Of a stretch of 64,000 nt of DNA, positions 27,580-36,275 are shown piece by piece. The stretch lies in NCBI GenBank assembly GCA_000153145.1, contig CH672415.1, positions 951,208 through 1,015,207 of the forward strand, in the 5' to 3' direction. Position 1 is the first letter of the stretch; each line of letters starts with the position of its first letter. This stretch comes from a marine actinobacterium PHSC20C1 (lineage in GTDB: Bacteria; Actinomycetota; Actinomycetes; Actinomycetales; Microbacteriaceae). The position numbers and the translations under genes were made by a program. The notes below the pieces were generated by a model, which saw only the letters and a program-made list of their open reading frames with translations, had not been told where the DNA came from and searched no databases.

Positions 27580-28578
27580 TCAGCCTCCCTGAGGGTTGGT
27601 GCCTAGTGGCGCTTGGCAGTTCGGGCACCAGTAGAGTTTTCGGCTGGCAGCCAGTTCCATCACAATGTTCGTTCCGCACACGCGGCAGGGCAAGCCTTCG
27701 CGGTGATAGACCCAGTGGCGGTCGGCACGATTCGCGAGTGCCGCCGTGTACTCGTCGGAGGTGAGACCTTCCATCGTCATCATCTGTCCCGTTGTTACAC
27801 CGATTTCGAGCAGTCGGGCCCAGTCGCGCCAGAGCTCACGCAGCAATTCTTCGGCTATGAGCTTGCCGGGTGTGTGGGGGTCAAGGCGCGCGCGAAACAG
27901 GATCTCGGCGCGGTAGACGTTGCCGATTCCGGAAACTACTGACTGATCCATTAGCTGCAGCCCAATGGCGGTCTGCTTCTTGCGTACCGTCGCAACGAAT
28001 CGTTCTTCGGCTTCGCCGTTCTCATCAACGAGCGGATCGGGGCCCAACTTGTTGAGAGCAATCTGCACCTCGTCGGGAGTGAGTACTTCGCAGGCGGTTG
28101 GCCCGCGAAGATCAGCACACGTGTTCTCCGTGAGCAGGCGCACACGCACGGCACCGATCGGCTCAGGGGGAAAGTCGGAGAGTTCGTCGCTGGCTTTCTC
28201 TTGTTCAGACATGCGCAGACGTGTGCGTCGCGGTGCACCGATGCTCGCTAGTGAGTCTTCGTGCTCCCCCACGACGGTGCCGTGCTGGTTGGTTTGCCCC
28301 ATGCGCCCGGCAGCGGATGCCGTGGTCGCGTCCGCGGTGAAGTTGCCGGCGAAATCCCAGGCTCCGTAGAGCCCGAGGTGCACGCGCAGCCAGCGGTCGT
28401 GCTCGAATTCGAGGAACATCTGCTTGCCCACGGCTTTGGCACTGAGCATCCGCAGTCCATCGATGCGTTCAGCACCCGCAGCGAAGCGGCCTTGCGGGGA
28501 TGACACCGCGACGTGCTTGCCGACGAAGTGCAGCGCGAACTGTCGCGCAATGCGATGTACGGAGTGCCCTTCGGGCAT
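27580..28578 (-). CDS. Fpg/Nei-family DNA glycosylase (Nei-like)
   Basis: A 332-residue bifunctional DNA glycosylase/AP lyase for oxidised bases. It begins MPEGHS, with the catalytic Pro and Glu expected at the N-terminus after Met removal. The helix-two-turn-helix region contains QSVVSGIGNVYRAE with the binding Asn, and a C-terminal zinc finger has CRVC ... CPNC. Between the N-terminal beta-sandwich and the H2TH domain there is an extra polar stretch (about residues 85-135) that makes it longer than the usual 260-290. It abuts rpiB by one base upstream. Confidence 0.92.
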   Translation of the reverse strand: MPEGHSVHRIARQFALHFVGKHVAVSSPQGRFAAGAERIDGLRMLSAKAVGKQMFLEFEHDRWLRVHLGLYGAWDFAGNFTADATTASAAGRMGQTNQHGTVVGEHEDSLASIGAPRRTRLRMSEQEKASDELSDFPPEPIGAVRVRLLTENTCADLRGPTACEVLTPDEVQIALNKLGPDPLVDENGEAEERFVATVRKKQTAIGLQLMDQSVVSGIGNVYRAEILFRARLDPHTPGKLIAEELLRELWRDWARLLEIGVTTGQMMTMEGLTSDEYTAALANRADRHWVYHREGLPCRVCGTNIVMELAASRKLYWCPNCQAPLGTNPQGG

Positions 28579-29066
28579 TAGTTCTCGAAGGGGTGCGCGG
28601 CGATGGTGCCGGTGGTCTCATATTCGGCGAGCTGGGCGATGCGGCGAGCGTGGCGCTCTTCTCCCGAGAAGGGCTCGGCGATAAAGAGGTCGATGAAGCG
28701 GGTGGCTTCGTCGACGGTGTGCTGGCGAGCGCCGATGGAGATGACGTTGGCGTCGTTGTGTTGACGGGCGAGGGCGGCCGTGGAGTCGTTCCAGACGAGT
28801 GCTGCGCGGATGCCCGTGACCTTGTTTGCGGCGATTTGTTCACCGTTTCCCGAGCCACCGAAGACGACGCCGAGTGCTTGAATGCCTGCCGTCTGATCGG
28901 CGGCAACACCACGCGCTGCCGCAATACAGAAGCCGGGGTAATCGTCGAGGGCGTCGTACTCAACGGGGCCGTGGTCGATGACCTCGTGGCCAGCATCGGT
29001 GAGGTGCTGTTGGAGCGTTGCACTGAACTCGAGGCCGGCGTGATCGGTGGCGATATGGATGCGCAT
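28578..29066 (-). CDS. rpiB: Ribose-5-phosphate isomerase B
   Basis: A 162-residue isomerase of ribose 5-phosphate and ribulose 5-phosphate in the pentose phosphate pathway. It starts MRIHIATDHAG and has the phosphate-binding GVVFGGSGNGEQIAANKVTGIRA segment (split here: FGGSGNGE then KVTGIRA). The position equivalent to the catalytic Cys of E. coli RpiB is Gly/Ser-like, as in the mycobacterial type, which uses Glu (GNGE). The last base of its stop overlaps the start of the glycosylase gene. Confidence 0.94.
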   Translation of the reverse strand: MRIHIATDHAGLEFSATLQQHLTDAGHEVIDHGPVEYDALDDYPGFCIAAARGVAADQTAGIQALGVVFGGSGNGEQIAANKVTGIRAALVWNDSTAALARQHNDANVISIGARQHTVDEATRFIDLFIAEPFSGEERHARRIAQLAEYETTGTIAAHPFEN

Positions 29067-29173
29067 TGCATCAGTCTACGGTCGCGATTGACCGCTATTG
29101 CCTACATCCGTGGGGCGCGGCATAAGGTAGGTAGGTGCGGCCACAAACCGCCCCCAAAACGAAGGAGTTGTAC

Positions 29174-31714
29174 GTGCCCGGAGAGAACCTCACCCGTGTT
29201 GAAGCCCAAGAGCGCAAGGCGATTGTCAATGTAGACAATTACGCGATTGCACTCGACCTCACTACGGGGGCTGAAACATTTAGGAGCAGCACAACTGTTC
29301 GCTTTACTGCCACCGAAGGTGCATCAACTTTCATTGATGCCATCACTCGCACCGTGCACTCGGTGACCCTCAATGGCACTGCACTTGATGTTGCTGCGGT
29401 AAACGATGGTGTGCGCATCCAACTCGACAATCTCGCCGAGAACAACGTTCTTGAGGTTGTGGCGGATGCCGAGTACACCAACACCGGTGAGGGTCTGCAC
29501 CGCTTCGTTGACCCTGTTGATGACGAGGTGTACCTCTACTCTCAGTTCGAGGTTCCGGATTCGCGTCGCGTTTTCGCTGTGTTCGAGCAGCCTGATCTCA
29601 AGGCGACGTTCCAGTTCACCGTTACCGCACCGGCACGCTGGGCCATGATCAGCAACTCGCCAACCCCTGAGCCTGTCGTGGATGGAGAGAATGCCACCTG
29701 GGAATTCCCTCCGACTCAGATCATGTCGAGCTACATCACCGCAATTGTGGCTGGCCCGTATGCCGAGGTTCGCGATGAGCTCACCTCGAGCGATGGCCGC
29801 GTCATCCCCCTTGGTATTTTCACGCGTGCCTCGCTGAGCGAGTTCCTCGATGCTGACTACATTTTCGAGAAGACCAAGCAGGGTTTCGAGTACTTCGAGA
29901 AGCACTTCCAGTACCCGTACCCGTTCCCGAAGTACGACCAGATGTTTGTGCCCGAGTTCAACGCTGGGGCTATGGAGAACGCGGGCGCTGTCACGTTCAC
30001 CGAGACGTATGTGTTCCGTTCGAAGGTCACCGACGCCATCAAGGAACGTCGTGTTGTCACGATCTTGCACGAGCTGGCTCACATGTGGTTCGGCGACCTC
30101 GTCACCATGAAGTGGTGGAACGACCTCTGGCTCAACGAGTCGTTCGCGGAGTGGGCATCCACCATCGCGACAGCTGAGGCTACTGAGTGGACTGAGGCGT
30201 GGACCACGTTCGCGGCCATGGAGAAGAGCTGGGCGTACAAGCAGGACCAGCTGCCGTCGACTCACCCCGTCTACGCCTCCATCAACGATCTCGATGATGT
30301 GCTGGTCAACTTCGACGGCATCACCTACGCAAAGGGTGGCTCGATTCTTAAGCAGCTCGTTGCTTGGGTTGGCCTCGAAGCGTTTATGGCGGGTGTTGCG
30401 GCGTACTTCAAGAAGCACGCTTACGGAAACACTGAGCTGAAGGATCTGCTGGTTGAGCTGGAGAAGACCAGTGGCCGCGAGCTCATGGAGTGGAGCAAGC
30501 TGTGGCTTGAGACCGCTGGTGTGAACACGCTGCGCCCGGATGTTGTGACCGCCGAAGACGGAACCGTCGAGAGCTTCACAATCGTTCAGACCGCACACCC
30601 CGATTACCCGACGATTCGCCCGCACCGTTTGGCGATTGGCTACTATTCGCTGATCAGCGGCAAGCTCATCCGCGATCACCGCGTTGAGATTGATGTTGAG
30701 GGTGAGCGCACCGAGGTTCCCGAGCTTGTGGGAACGAAGCGCCCTGAACTCATCCTCATCAACGACGACGACCTTGCGTACGCGAAGATTCGTCTCGACG
30801 ATTCATCATTGGCTGTTGCTATGAAGCACCTGTCGGACATTACTGACCCGTTGGCTCGCGCCATCGTGTGGGGTGCTGCCTGGGATGCTGCGCGTGACGC
30901 CGAAACACCCGCTAGCGATTACGTTGCGCTTGTTCTCAACAACATTGCCTCGGAGAGCGAGTCGACCACGATTCGCACTACGCTCGCTCAGCTCGTGTTG
31001 GTTGCGAAGCAGTATGTTGCTCCTGAGCGCCGTGCAGCAACGGTCGAGAAAATCGGCAACACGCTGTGGGGTCTCGCTCAGAGCGCTGAGGCTGGTTCGG
31101 ATGCTCAGTTCCAGTTTGTGAAGTATTTCGCAAACGTGGCATCCACTGAAGAACATGTCACCGTTCTTCGTGCCTTGCTGGGTGGTTCGACCACTCTTGA
31201 GGGTCTTGAAATCGACACTGACTTGAGCTGGGAGCTTCTCGAAGGTCTCGTACTCAATGACGCGGCCGGCGATGCCGAGGTGGATGAAGCCCTCGCGAAC
31301 GACAAGACGGCGAGCGGTCAGCAGGCTGCGGCTCGAGTTCGCGCAACGATTCCGACCCAGGCTGGCAAGCAGGCCGCGTTTGATTCGCTCGTGAAGAGTG
31401 ACAAGGCGCCGAACGCTATCGTGCGCAACGTGACGATGGGCTACACCCACGTGAACGACCCCGCAGTGTTGGAAGCTTTTGTGGCTCCGTACTTCGAGGC
31501 GATCAACGATGTGTGGACGAACCGCAGCTATTCGATTGCTGAGACGGTTCTCCGTGGCCTCTACCCGGCACCGCTAGCTTCACAGGAGCTTGTGGATGCC
31601 ACTAACGCGTGGCTCGAAGCGAATCCCGATGTTCCGGCGTTGCGCCGCATCATCGTTGAGAACCTTGCGGGTGTTGAGCGTGCGCTGGTAGTTCAGGCTC
31701 GCGACAACTCGTAA
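29174..31714 (+). CDS. pepN: Aminopeptidase N (M1 family)
   Basis: An 846-residue zinc metallopeptidase that removes N-terminal residues from peptides in the cytoplasm. The exopeptidase motif GAMENAG and the zinc site HELAHMWFGD ... NESFAEW are intact, and the long C-terminal ERAP1-like helical domain is complete. The frame opens at 29135, but the GTG at 29174 lies six bases after GAAGGAG and gives the standard start. The ribosome-binding site is strong, in line with a housekeeping role. Confidence 0.96.
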   Translation: MPGENLTRVEAQERKAIVNVDNYAIALDLTTGAETFRSSTTVRFTATEGASTFIDAITRTVHSVTLNGTALDVAAVNDGVRIQLDNLAENNVLEVVADAEYTNTGEGLHRFVDPVDDEVYLYSQFEVPDSRRVFAVFEQPDLKATFQFTVTAPARWAMISNSPTPEPVVDGENATWEFPPTQIMSSYITAIVAGPYAEVRDELTSSDGRVIPLGIFTRASLSEFLDADYIFEKTKQGFEYFEKHFQYPYPFPKYDQMFVPEFNAGAMENAGAVTFTETYVFRSKVTDAIKERRVVTILHELAHMWFGDLVTMKWWNDLWLNESFAEWASTIATAEATEWTEAWTTFAAMEKSWAYKQDQLPSTHPVYASINDLDDVLVNFDGITYAKGGSILKQLVAWVGLEAFMAGVAAYFKKHAYGNTELKDLLVELEKTSGRELMEWSKLWLETAGVNTLRPDVVTAEDGTVESFTIVQTAHPDYPTIRPHRLAIGYYSLISGKLIRDHRVEIDVEGERTEVPELVGTKRPELILINDDDLAYAKIRLDDSSLAVAMKHLSDITDPLARAIVWGAAWDAARDAETPASDYVALVLNNIASESESTTIRTTLAQLVLVAKQYVAPERRAATVEKIGNTLWGLAQSAEAGSDAQFQFVKYFANVASTEEHVTVLRALLGGSTTLEGLEIDTDLSWELLEGLVLNDAAGDAEVDEALANDKTASGQQAAARVRATIPTQAGKQAAFDSLVKSDKAPNAIVRNVTMGYTHVNDPAVLEAFVAPYFEAINDVWTNRSYSIAETVLRGLYPAPLASQELVDATNAWLEANPDVPALRRIIVENLAGVERALVVQARDNS

Positions 31715-31742
31715 CACCCAGACGCAACACGGCGTGCATGCC

Positions 31743-31784
31743 GGAGCCTAGCGGCGACTATTCAGCAGTCGCTCGCTAGGCTCC
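31743..31784 (+). terminator. Long hairpin between pepN and mscS
   Basis: GGAGCCTAGCG (31743-31753) pairs with CGCTAGGCTCC (31774-31784), and GCGACT (31754-31759) with AGTCGC (31767-31772), leaving a one-base bulge and a 7-base loop. It is probably the pepN terminator although no T-run follows. It ends only five bases before the mscS ATG and covers the place of a ribosome-binding site. Confidence 0.65.
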
Positions 31785-31789
31785 CAAGC

Positions 31790-32779
31790 ATGGAAGATTT
31801 CACGTTGGGCGGCCTGTGGGCTGCGATCAGCGTTTTTTATGAGAACTCGCGTCCGCTGCAAGGACTGACGATTGTTGTTGGCGCGTGGCTTTTGCGCTTC
31901 GTTCTGCTCTTCGTCATCAAGCGTGTCGTGAATCGCATCGTCAATGGCGTGAAGCACAAAGAGAACATTCACGACACTCAGGTTTTGCTGACCTCTCCCC
32001 TAGCTGCCGTTCGTGTTGTTCAGCGCACGCGCACTTTGGGCGGTGTGCTTTCTAGCCTGGTCACGGTTGCCGTTGTGATCGTCGTGCTGCTTCTACTGTT
32101 TAATCTCTTCGTTCCTGGTGCCACTGGTGCGTTCGCACTCATCACTGCTGCGACCGGTGCTGGTCTGGGTTTCGGCGCCCAAAACGTGGTCAAGGATGTG
32201 CTTAACGGTCTCTTTATGGTGGCCGAGGATCAGTTGGGCGTTGGCGACATTGTTGACCTCGGGCCCGCTGTTGGCGTTGTCGAGTCTGTCGATATCCGCA
32301 CCACGCAGGTGCGCGATGTGAATGGCACCCTGTGGTTTGTGCGCAACGGTGAGATCACCCGGGTGGGCAATATGTCACAGGGTTGGGCGCGCGTGATCAT
32401 TGATCTTGCTGTGCCGTACGAGTCGGATGTGGATGCCGTGCAGGAGCGCATTTTACAGACGGCAGTCGATCTTTCGAAGACTCCCAAATGGGCTACTCGC
32501 ATCTTGGAGGTGCCCGAGATTTGGGGCATTGAATCTATTTCGGATGAAGCCGTTGTCGTTCGTCTTGTCGTGAAGACGGCATCCGCAACAAAGGATGATG
32601 TGGCTCGCGAACTGCGCAGTCGTCTGAAGAAGTCTCTTGACGAGGCGGGTGTCAAACTTCCTGCATTGAACTCCATCGTGTTGAGTGGGTTCGAGGGTGC
32701 TGCGAGTGTTCGTGGTGCACGTCCGCCCCGCACCCGGCCTGTGCCGGTGAGTTTTCCTGAGGAGAAGCACAAGAAATGA
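31790..32779 (+). CDS. Small-conductance mechanosensitive channel (MscS family)
   Basis: A 329-residue membrane channel that opens on osmotic down-shock. Two transmembrane helices (about 22-45 and 88-112) precede the pore helix TM3 with GATGAGLGFGAQNVVKDVLNG. The MscS beta domain (DQLGVGDIVDLG ... GVVESVDIRTTQVRD) and a soluble C-terminal domain follow. No ribosome-binding site is visible; a strong hairpin lies in its place. Its end overlaps the globin start by four bases. Confidence 0.93.
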   Translation: MEDFTLGGLWAAISVFYENSRPLQGLTIVVGAWLLRFVLLFVIKRVVNRIVNGVKHKENIHDTQVLLTSPLAAVRVVQRTRTLGGVLSSLVTVAVVIVVLLLLFNLFVPGATGAFALITAATGAGLGFGAQNVVKDVLNGLFMVAEDQLGVGDIVDLGPAVGVVESVDIRTTQVRDVNGTLWFVRNGEITRVGNMSQGWARVIIDLAVPYESDVDAVQERILQTAVDLSKTPKWATRILEVPEIWGIESISDEAVVVRLVVKTASATKDDVARELRSRLKKSLDEAGVKLPALNSIVLSGFEGAASVRGARPPRTRPVPVSFPEEKHKK

Positions 32780-33270
32780 CCGATGCTGAGAATGTGACTG
32801 AGCCTGCGGATGCTGCGACACCGAGCGAGCCGACGAAGCTGCCGAAGATTCGGTTGATTGCGAAGCCGGCGGTGACTCCGGATGCTCCGGTCGATTCGAT
32901 GTGGGAACTCATTGGTGGTCGCGACACGTTCGAGAAGTTGGTGCGCGAGTTTTATGTTGGCGTGGCGACGGATGAGGTTCTGTTGCCGATGTATCCGGAG
33001 CAGCCCGACCTCGAGGGTGCCATCCAGCGTCTGACAGGCTTTTTGGAGCAGTATTGGGGCGGCCCGAACACGTACAGCCAGGAACGAGGACACCCCCGCC
33101 TGCGTATGCGTCACATGCCTTTCAAAGTGAACCCGGATGCTCGTGACCGCTGGTTACACCACATGCGAAACGCCCTCGATACTCTCGAATTGCCGCCGCT
33201 CTACGATGCCGAAATCTGGGCGTACCTCGACCGTGCCGCGCACGCCATGGTCAATACGTTTGAGGAATAG
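32776..33270 (+). CDS. glbO: Group II truncated haemoglobin (intact copy)
   Basis: A 164-residue globin of the trHbO type. The proximal-side and heme pocket segments are recognisable: [40 protein letters not shown] and the terminal AEIWAYLDRAAHAM. A disordered 40-residue N-terminus precedes the fold. It overlaps mscS by four bases (ATGA). Two broken copies of this gene are found at 35886-36125 and 39690-40022, which makes it the left boundary of an insertion hotspot. Confidence 0.93.
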   Translation: MTDAENVTEPADAATPSEPTKLPKIRLIAKPAVTPDAPVDSMWELIGGRDTFEKLVREFYVGVATDEVLLPMYPEQPDLEGAIQRLTGFLEQYWGGPNTYSQERGHPRLRMRHMPFKVNPDARDRWLHHMRNALDTLELPPLYDAEIWAYLDRAAHAMVNTFEE

Positions 33271-33579
33271 TTAGGCGTATTCGTTTCGGGGATCGTTGGG
33301 ATTGCTCCCGGCCAGTCGAACAAGGCTCGCTGCCCGAGGTTTTTCGAAGCCCGAGTAGACCTCCCCTACCGTTTCGACGAATAGCTCGTATCGGCGTCCG
33401 TTGGCGTGATCTTCCACCCATTGAGAGACTTCCTCGAGGTCTGCCGCGTCGAAAACTACCCAGGCGTCCAGATTCCATCCGAAAGCGGCTGAATGTGGCT
33501 TCTCCCAAAAATTGACTCGATAGACGGGATGGGCAAGTTCTTCGAGTTCTTCGCTGTGCACGGTGGGCTCGGCTTTCAT
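33271..33579 (-). CDS. Conserved hypothetical protein, about 102 residues
   Basis: A soluble acidic protein without recognised domain. It has aromatic-rich stretches (VYRVNFWEKP, AFGWNLDAWVVFDAADLEEV) and a C-terminal basic tail ending in NEYA. The open frame begins at 33732, but the ATG at 33579 (MKAEPTV) or 33591 is a more likely start. It ends directly at the globin stop and faces it. The compact alpha/beta pattern looks like a true gene. Confidence 0.6.
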   Translation of the reverse strand: MKAEPTVHSEELEELAHPVYRVNFWEKPHSAAFGWNLDAWVVFDAADLEEVSQWVEDHANGRRYELFVETVGEVYSGFEKPRAASLVRLAGSNPNDPRNEYA

Positions 33580-33741
33580 GCTCGACAGCATAGGCCTTTG
33601 GGGCTTTACTCCGATTAGTTGTTGAGCATTAGTTGAGCAATCTCTCGAGGTGGAGAATTGGAGAAAGCGGCTATCGGCGGAGCTGTCCGTCGCGCTCGAG
33701 CTGACCATCAGCGGAGGCGCTGCCCAGGCCAAGGTTGCTCT

Positions 33742-34140
33742 CTAGGAGCCCGGGATGATGGTGCAGATCTCAGCCTCGGTGCACTTGGCCGGGTCGAGAC
33801 CTTGAGCCTCGTGGATGAGTTGCTTCAGCTCCGTTTCGAGCGCCGCCAGGTCTTTCAGGCGCTCCTGAACACCTTCTAGTTTGTGTTCGAGCAAGCTCGA
33901 AACGTGGGTGCAGGGCGCTTCGCCGGCATCCCGCAGCGACAGGATGCTCATGATTTCCGAGAGCGTGAGCCCCGCGGCTTGGCTGTTGCGGATGAAGGTG
34001 ACTCGGTCGACGACGGCGGGATCGTAGTCGCGATACCCGTTGCCTTGCCGCTGAGGCTCGGGCAGAAGCCCTTGCTTTTCGTAAAAACGGATCGTGTGGC
34101 GCGGAACATCCAGACGATCGGCAACTTCTCCAATAAGCAT
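33742..34140 (-). CDS. MerR-family metal- or thiol-responsive regulator
   Basis: A 132-residue regulator. The N-terminal winged helix has LIGEVADRLDVPRHTIRFYEKQG (shown in part), followed by the dimerisation helix. Cysteines in APCTHV and in the C-terminal CTEAEIC resemble the metal-binding cysteines of MerR, CadR and ZntR, so a soft metal or thiol signal is likely. It is divergent from the thioredoxin-like/flavoprotein pair and probably acts on the spaced promoter between them. No ribosome-binding site is seen before its ATG. Confidence 0.9.
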   Translation of the reverse strand: MLIGEVADRLDVPRHTIRFYEKQGLLPEPQRQGNGYRDYDPAVVDRVTFIRNSQAAGLTLSEIMSILSLRDAGEAPCTHVSSLLEHKLEGVQERLKDLAALETELKQLIHEAQGLDPAKCTEAEICTIIPGS

Positions 34141-34156
34141 CTGGCAATACTACCGC

Positions 34157-34188
34157 TTGACCTTCAAGTGCACTTCAGGGTTTACCGT
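34157..34188 (+). promoter_or_regulatory. MerR-type promoter with overlong spacer and dyad
   Basis: TTGACC (34157-34162) and a weak -10 (TTACCG or TACCGT, 34182-34188) are separated by 19-20 bases, the abnormal spacing used by MerR activators. An imperfect dyad lies exactly between them (34160-34181, ACC-T--AAGTGCACTT--A-GGT). This fits activation of the downstream pair by the divergent MerR protein. Confidence 0.75.
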
Positions 34189-34194
34189 GAAGGC

Positions 34195-34497
34195 ATGGAA
34201 ATCACGCTGCAATACTTCGACGGCTGCCCCAACTGGAAAGTTGCCGATCAGCACATCAACGAGCTCATGAAAGAGTTCCCAGAGATCACAGTTTCGCGTC
34301 ACCTGGTCGAGACGGTCGAAGAAGCGGAGCGTGTGGGGTTCCGCGGGTCGCCGAGCATCCTCTTCGATGGTGTGGATCCCTTTGCCCAGCCGGATGCCCC
34401 GGTCGGGCTCGCGTGCCGCCGCTACATCACCCCGGCTGGCTTTGCTGGCGCACCCACCGTTGACCAGCTGAGAGAGAAGTTGAACAGCCATGAGTGA
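34195..34497 (+). CDS. Thioredoxin-like DF-family (seleno)protein homologue
   Basis: A 100-residue thioredoxin-fold protein. The N-terminal strand ITLQYFDGCPNW carries a single active-site Cys followed by Pro-Asn-Trp, as in the small thioredoxin-like proteins found beside mercury and arsenic genes. FRGSPSILFDGVDPF supplies the cis-Pro loop. A further Cys is in GLACRRY. It overlaps the flavoprotein gene by eight bases, so the two products probably act together. The substrate is unknown. Confidence 0.75.
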   Translation: MEITLQYFDGCPNWKVADQHINELMKEFPEITVSRHLVETVEEAERVGFRGSPSILFDGVDPFAQPDAPVGLACRRYITPAGFAGAPTVDQLREKLNSHE

Positions 34498-35845
34498 CAA
34501 CAACTATGACCTGCTCGTCATCGGGGCCGGAATGGCTGGCATCGCCGCCGCGAAGAAGACGGCGTCGCGTGGGTGGCGCGTCGGAATCGTGGACGCACTC
34601 CCCTATGGCGGCACGTGCGCGCTCCGTGGATGCGACCCCAAGAAGATCCTTCGGCGTGCTGCAGAGATCGTCGATTCTGCCCGCCTCCTCGCTGACAAAG
34701 GAATCAACGCGGATGACCTCAGCGTCAACTGGGCTGACCTCATGCAGCATAAGCACGGCTTCACCGATCCGGTGCCCGAGAGCATGGAGAAGAGCCTCAA
34801 GGCGGCCGGCGTTGACACCCTGCACGGGATCGCGACGTTCATCGACAACAACCACGTCGAGATCGACGGCACGAAGTTTCAGGCGAACAAGTTCTTGATC
34901 GCTACCGGTGCGGTGCCCCGCGAGCTGGACTTTCCCGGCCACGAGCACCTCATCGACAGCACCGGCTTCCTGAACCTCCCCGAGCTTCCGAAGCGGATCG
35001 CGTTCATTGGCGGCGGCTTCGTGTCGTTCGAGTTTGCGCACATCGCCGCCCGCGCGGGAAGCACCCCGGTAGTGATCGACCGCGGCCGCATCCCGCTGAA
35101 AGGTTTTGACCCCGACCTCGTCGAACTGCTGATCAAGCGTGGCGAGAGCGCTGGCGTCGCAGTGCGCCGCGAAACGACCATCACGAGCGTCGAGAAACTC
35201 GCCCAAGGATTTCGCGTCACGACGCAACAGGGCGGCACGGAATCCACGATGGATGTTGACCTGGTTGTGCACGGCGCTGGGCGCACCGCAGACCTCGGCC
35301 GCCTGAATCTCGAAGCGGCTAATGTCGCCTTCGGCCCTCGCGGCATCCAAGTTTCGGAGCACCTGCAGAGCACCACGAACCCTGACGCGTATGCGGCTGG
35401 CGATGCTGCAGATACCCCAGGGATGCCGCTGACACCGGTAGCGGTGTTCGAGGCGAAGATCGCGGCATCCAACATGCTGAAGCCAAATTCGGCGACACCG
35501 GATTACAGCGCCATCCCCACTGCGGTGTTCACCATTCCGGAGCTCGTCAGAGTCGGCATGCTCGAGCACGAGGCCAAGGAGAGCGGACTCGACGTTGACG
35601 TGCGCTTCACCGACACGAGCGGATGGTTCTCCAACTACCGCATTGGTGAAACGACCGGAGCGACAAAGATTCTGGTCGACAAGAACACCGACCGCATCAT
35701 CGGCGCCCACCTCCTCGGCCACGACTATGCCGAACTCGCCAACACGATCGCTCTCGCCATGAAGAACGGCCTCACCACCCGTCAAATCAAGTCGACGACT
35801 TCCGCTTACCCGTCGACCGGGTCAGACCTCGGGTCGATGGTGTGA
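34490..35845 (+). CDS. FAD-dependent pyridine nucleotide-disulphide oxidoreductase
   Basis: A 451-residue flavoprotein related to mercuric reductase, glutathione reductase and lipoamide dehydrogenase. It has the FAD motif IGAGMAGIAAAKK, the redox-active disulphide GGTCALRGCDPKK, the NAD(P)H-binding GGGFVSFEFAHIAARAG and the second FAD motif AAGDAADTPG. Mercuric reductase features are missing: there is no N-terminal heavy-metal domain, no C-terminal Cys pair, and the usual HPT/HAHPT base motif is replaced by SAYPSTGSDLGSMV at the C-terminus. It is therefore an unusual class I oxidoreductase, likely reducing the thioredoxin-like partner encoded just before it. Calling it merA would be wrong. 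Confidence 0.88.
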   Translation: MSDNNYDLLVIGAGMAGIAAAKKTASRGWRVGIVDALPYGGTCALRGCDPKKILRRAAEIVDSARLLADKGINADDLSVNWADLMQHKHGFTDPVPESMEKSLKAAGVDTLHGIATFIDNNHVEIDGTKFQANKFLIATGAVPRELDFPGHEHLIDSTGFLNLPELPKRIAFIGGGFVSFEFAHIAARAGSTPVVIDRGRIPLKGFDPDLVELLIKRGESAGVAVRRETTITSVEKLAQGFRVTTQQGGTESTMDVDLVVHGAGRTADLGRLNLEAANVAFGPRGIQVSEHLQSTTNPDAYAAGDAADTPGMPLTPVAVFEAKIAASNMLKPNSATPDYSAIPTAVFTIPELVRVGMLEHEAKESGLDVDVRFTDTSGWFSNYRIGETTGATKILVDKNTDRIIGAHLLGHDYAELANTIALAMKNGLTTRQIKSTTSAYPSTGSDLGSMV

Positions 35846-35885
35846 GGTCGTGGCGGTTTCGAGTAGCGCTGTGGCGCTGAGCTCG

Positions 35886-36125
35886 AGCCAGCTTCTTGAA
35901 AAACAGCGGCCCGAACACGCACAGTCAGGAACGCCGGACAGCCCCGCCTGCGCATGCGTCACGGTCCTTCAACGTCAACCCGGAGCCTGTCACCGCCGGT
36001 TACGCCACGTGAGCAACGCCCTCTACACTCTCGAATTACCACTGCTCTTCGACGCCGAAGATTGGACGCACCTCGACCGTGCCGCGCACGCCCAACGGCC
36101 AACGGCCAACGCGTTCGAAGACAAG
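35886..36125 (+). pseudogene. Broken 3' copy of the truncated haemoglobin gene (copy 1)
   Basis: The stretch aligns by eye with the second half of the intact globin gene, from the LEQYWGGPNTYSQERG region through the terminal AHAM-NTFEE region. Matching blocks include CCCGAACAC, CCCGCCTGCGCATGCGTCAC and CTCGACCGTGCCGCGCACGC. Indels break the frame and CCAACGG is repeated near the end. The stop is lost. It has the same orientation as the intact copy and sits directly before the TIR-like gene. Confidence 0.85.
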
Positions 36126-36275
36126 AATGCTCGACGCAAGGATATCGAGAGCTGCACGCCTCAAGGTAGAAGCTGGTGGAAATGAGCTTCGCCTGAAATC
36201 GCCGTCTGGAAGCCCCCACTACAACGGATCTGCATGGTCAGGTCGTGAGCGGACCAATCCGGGTAAAGTTCCAAC

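Noticed and set aside
29324-30679. 451-codon open frame on the minus strand opposite pepN
   Set aside because: It is the antisense shadow of a complete, motif-bearing aminopeptidase gene; its content has no recognisable domain and no start signal.
34427-35785. 452-codon open frame on the minus strand opposite the flavoprotein gene
   Set aside because: Antisense shadow of a G+C-rich gene with intact FAD and disulphide motifs; low-complexity, repetitive composition.
34490-35845. Calling the flavoprotein mercuric reductase (merA)
   Set aside because: It lacks the heavy-metal domain and the C-terminal Cys pair needed for Hg(II) handling.
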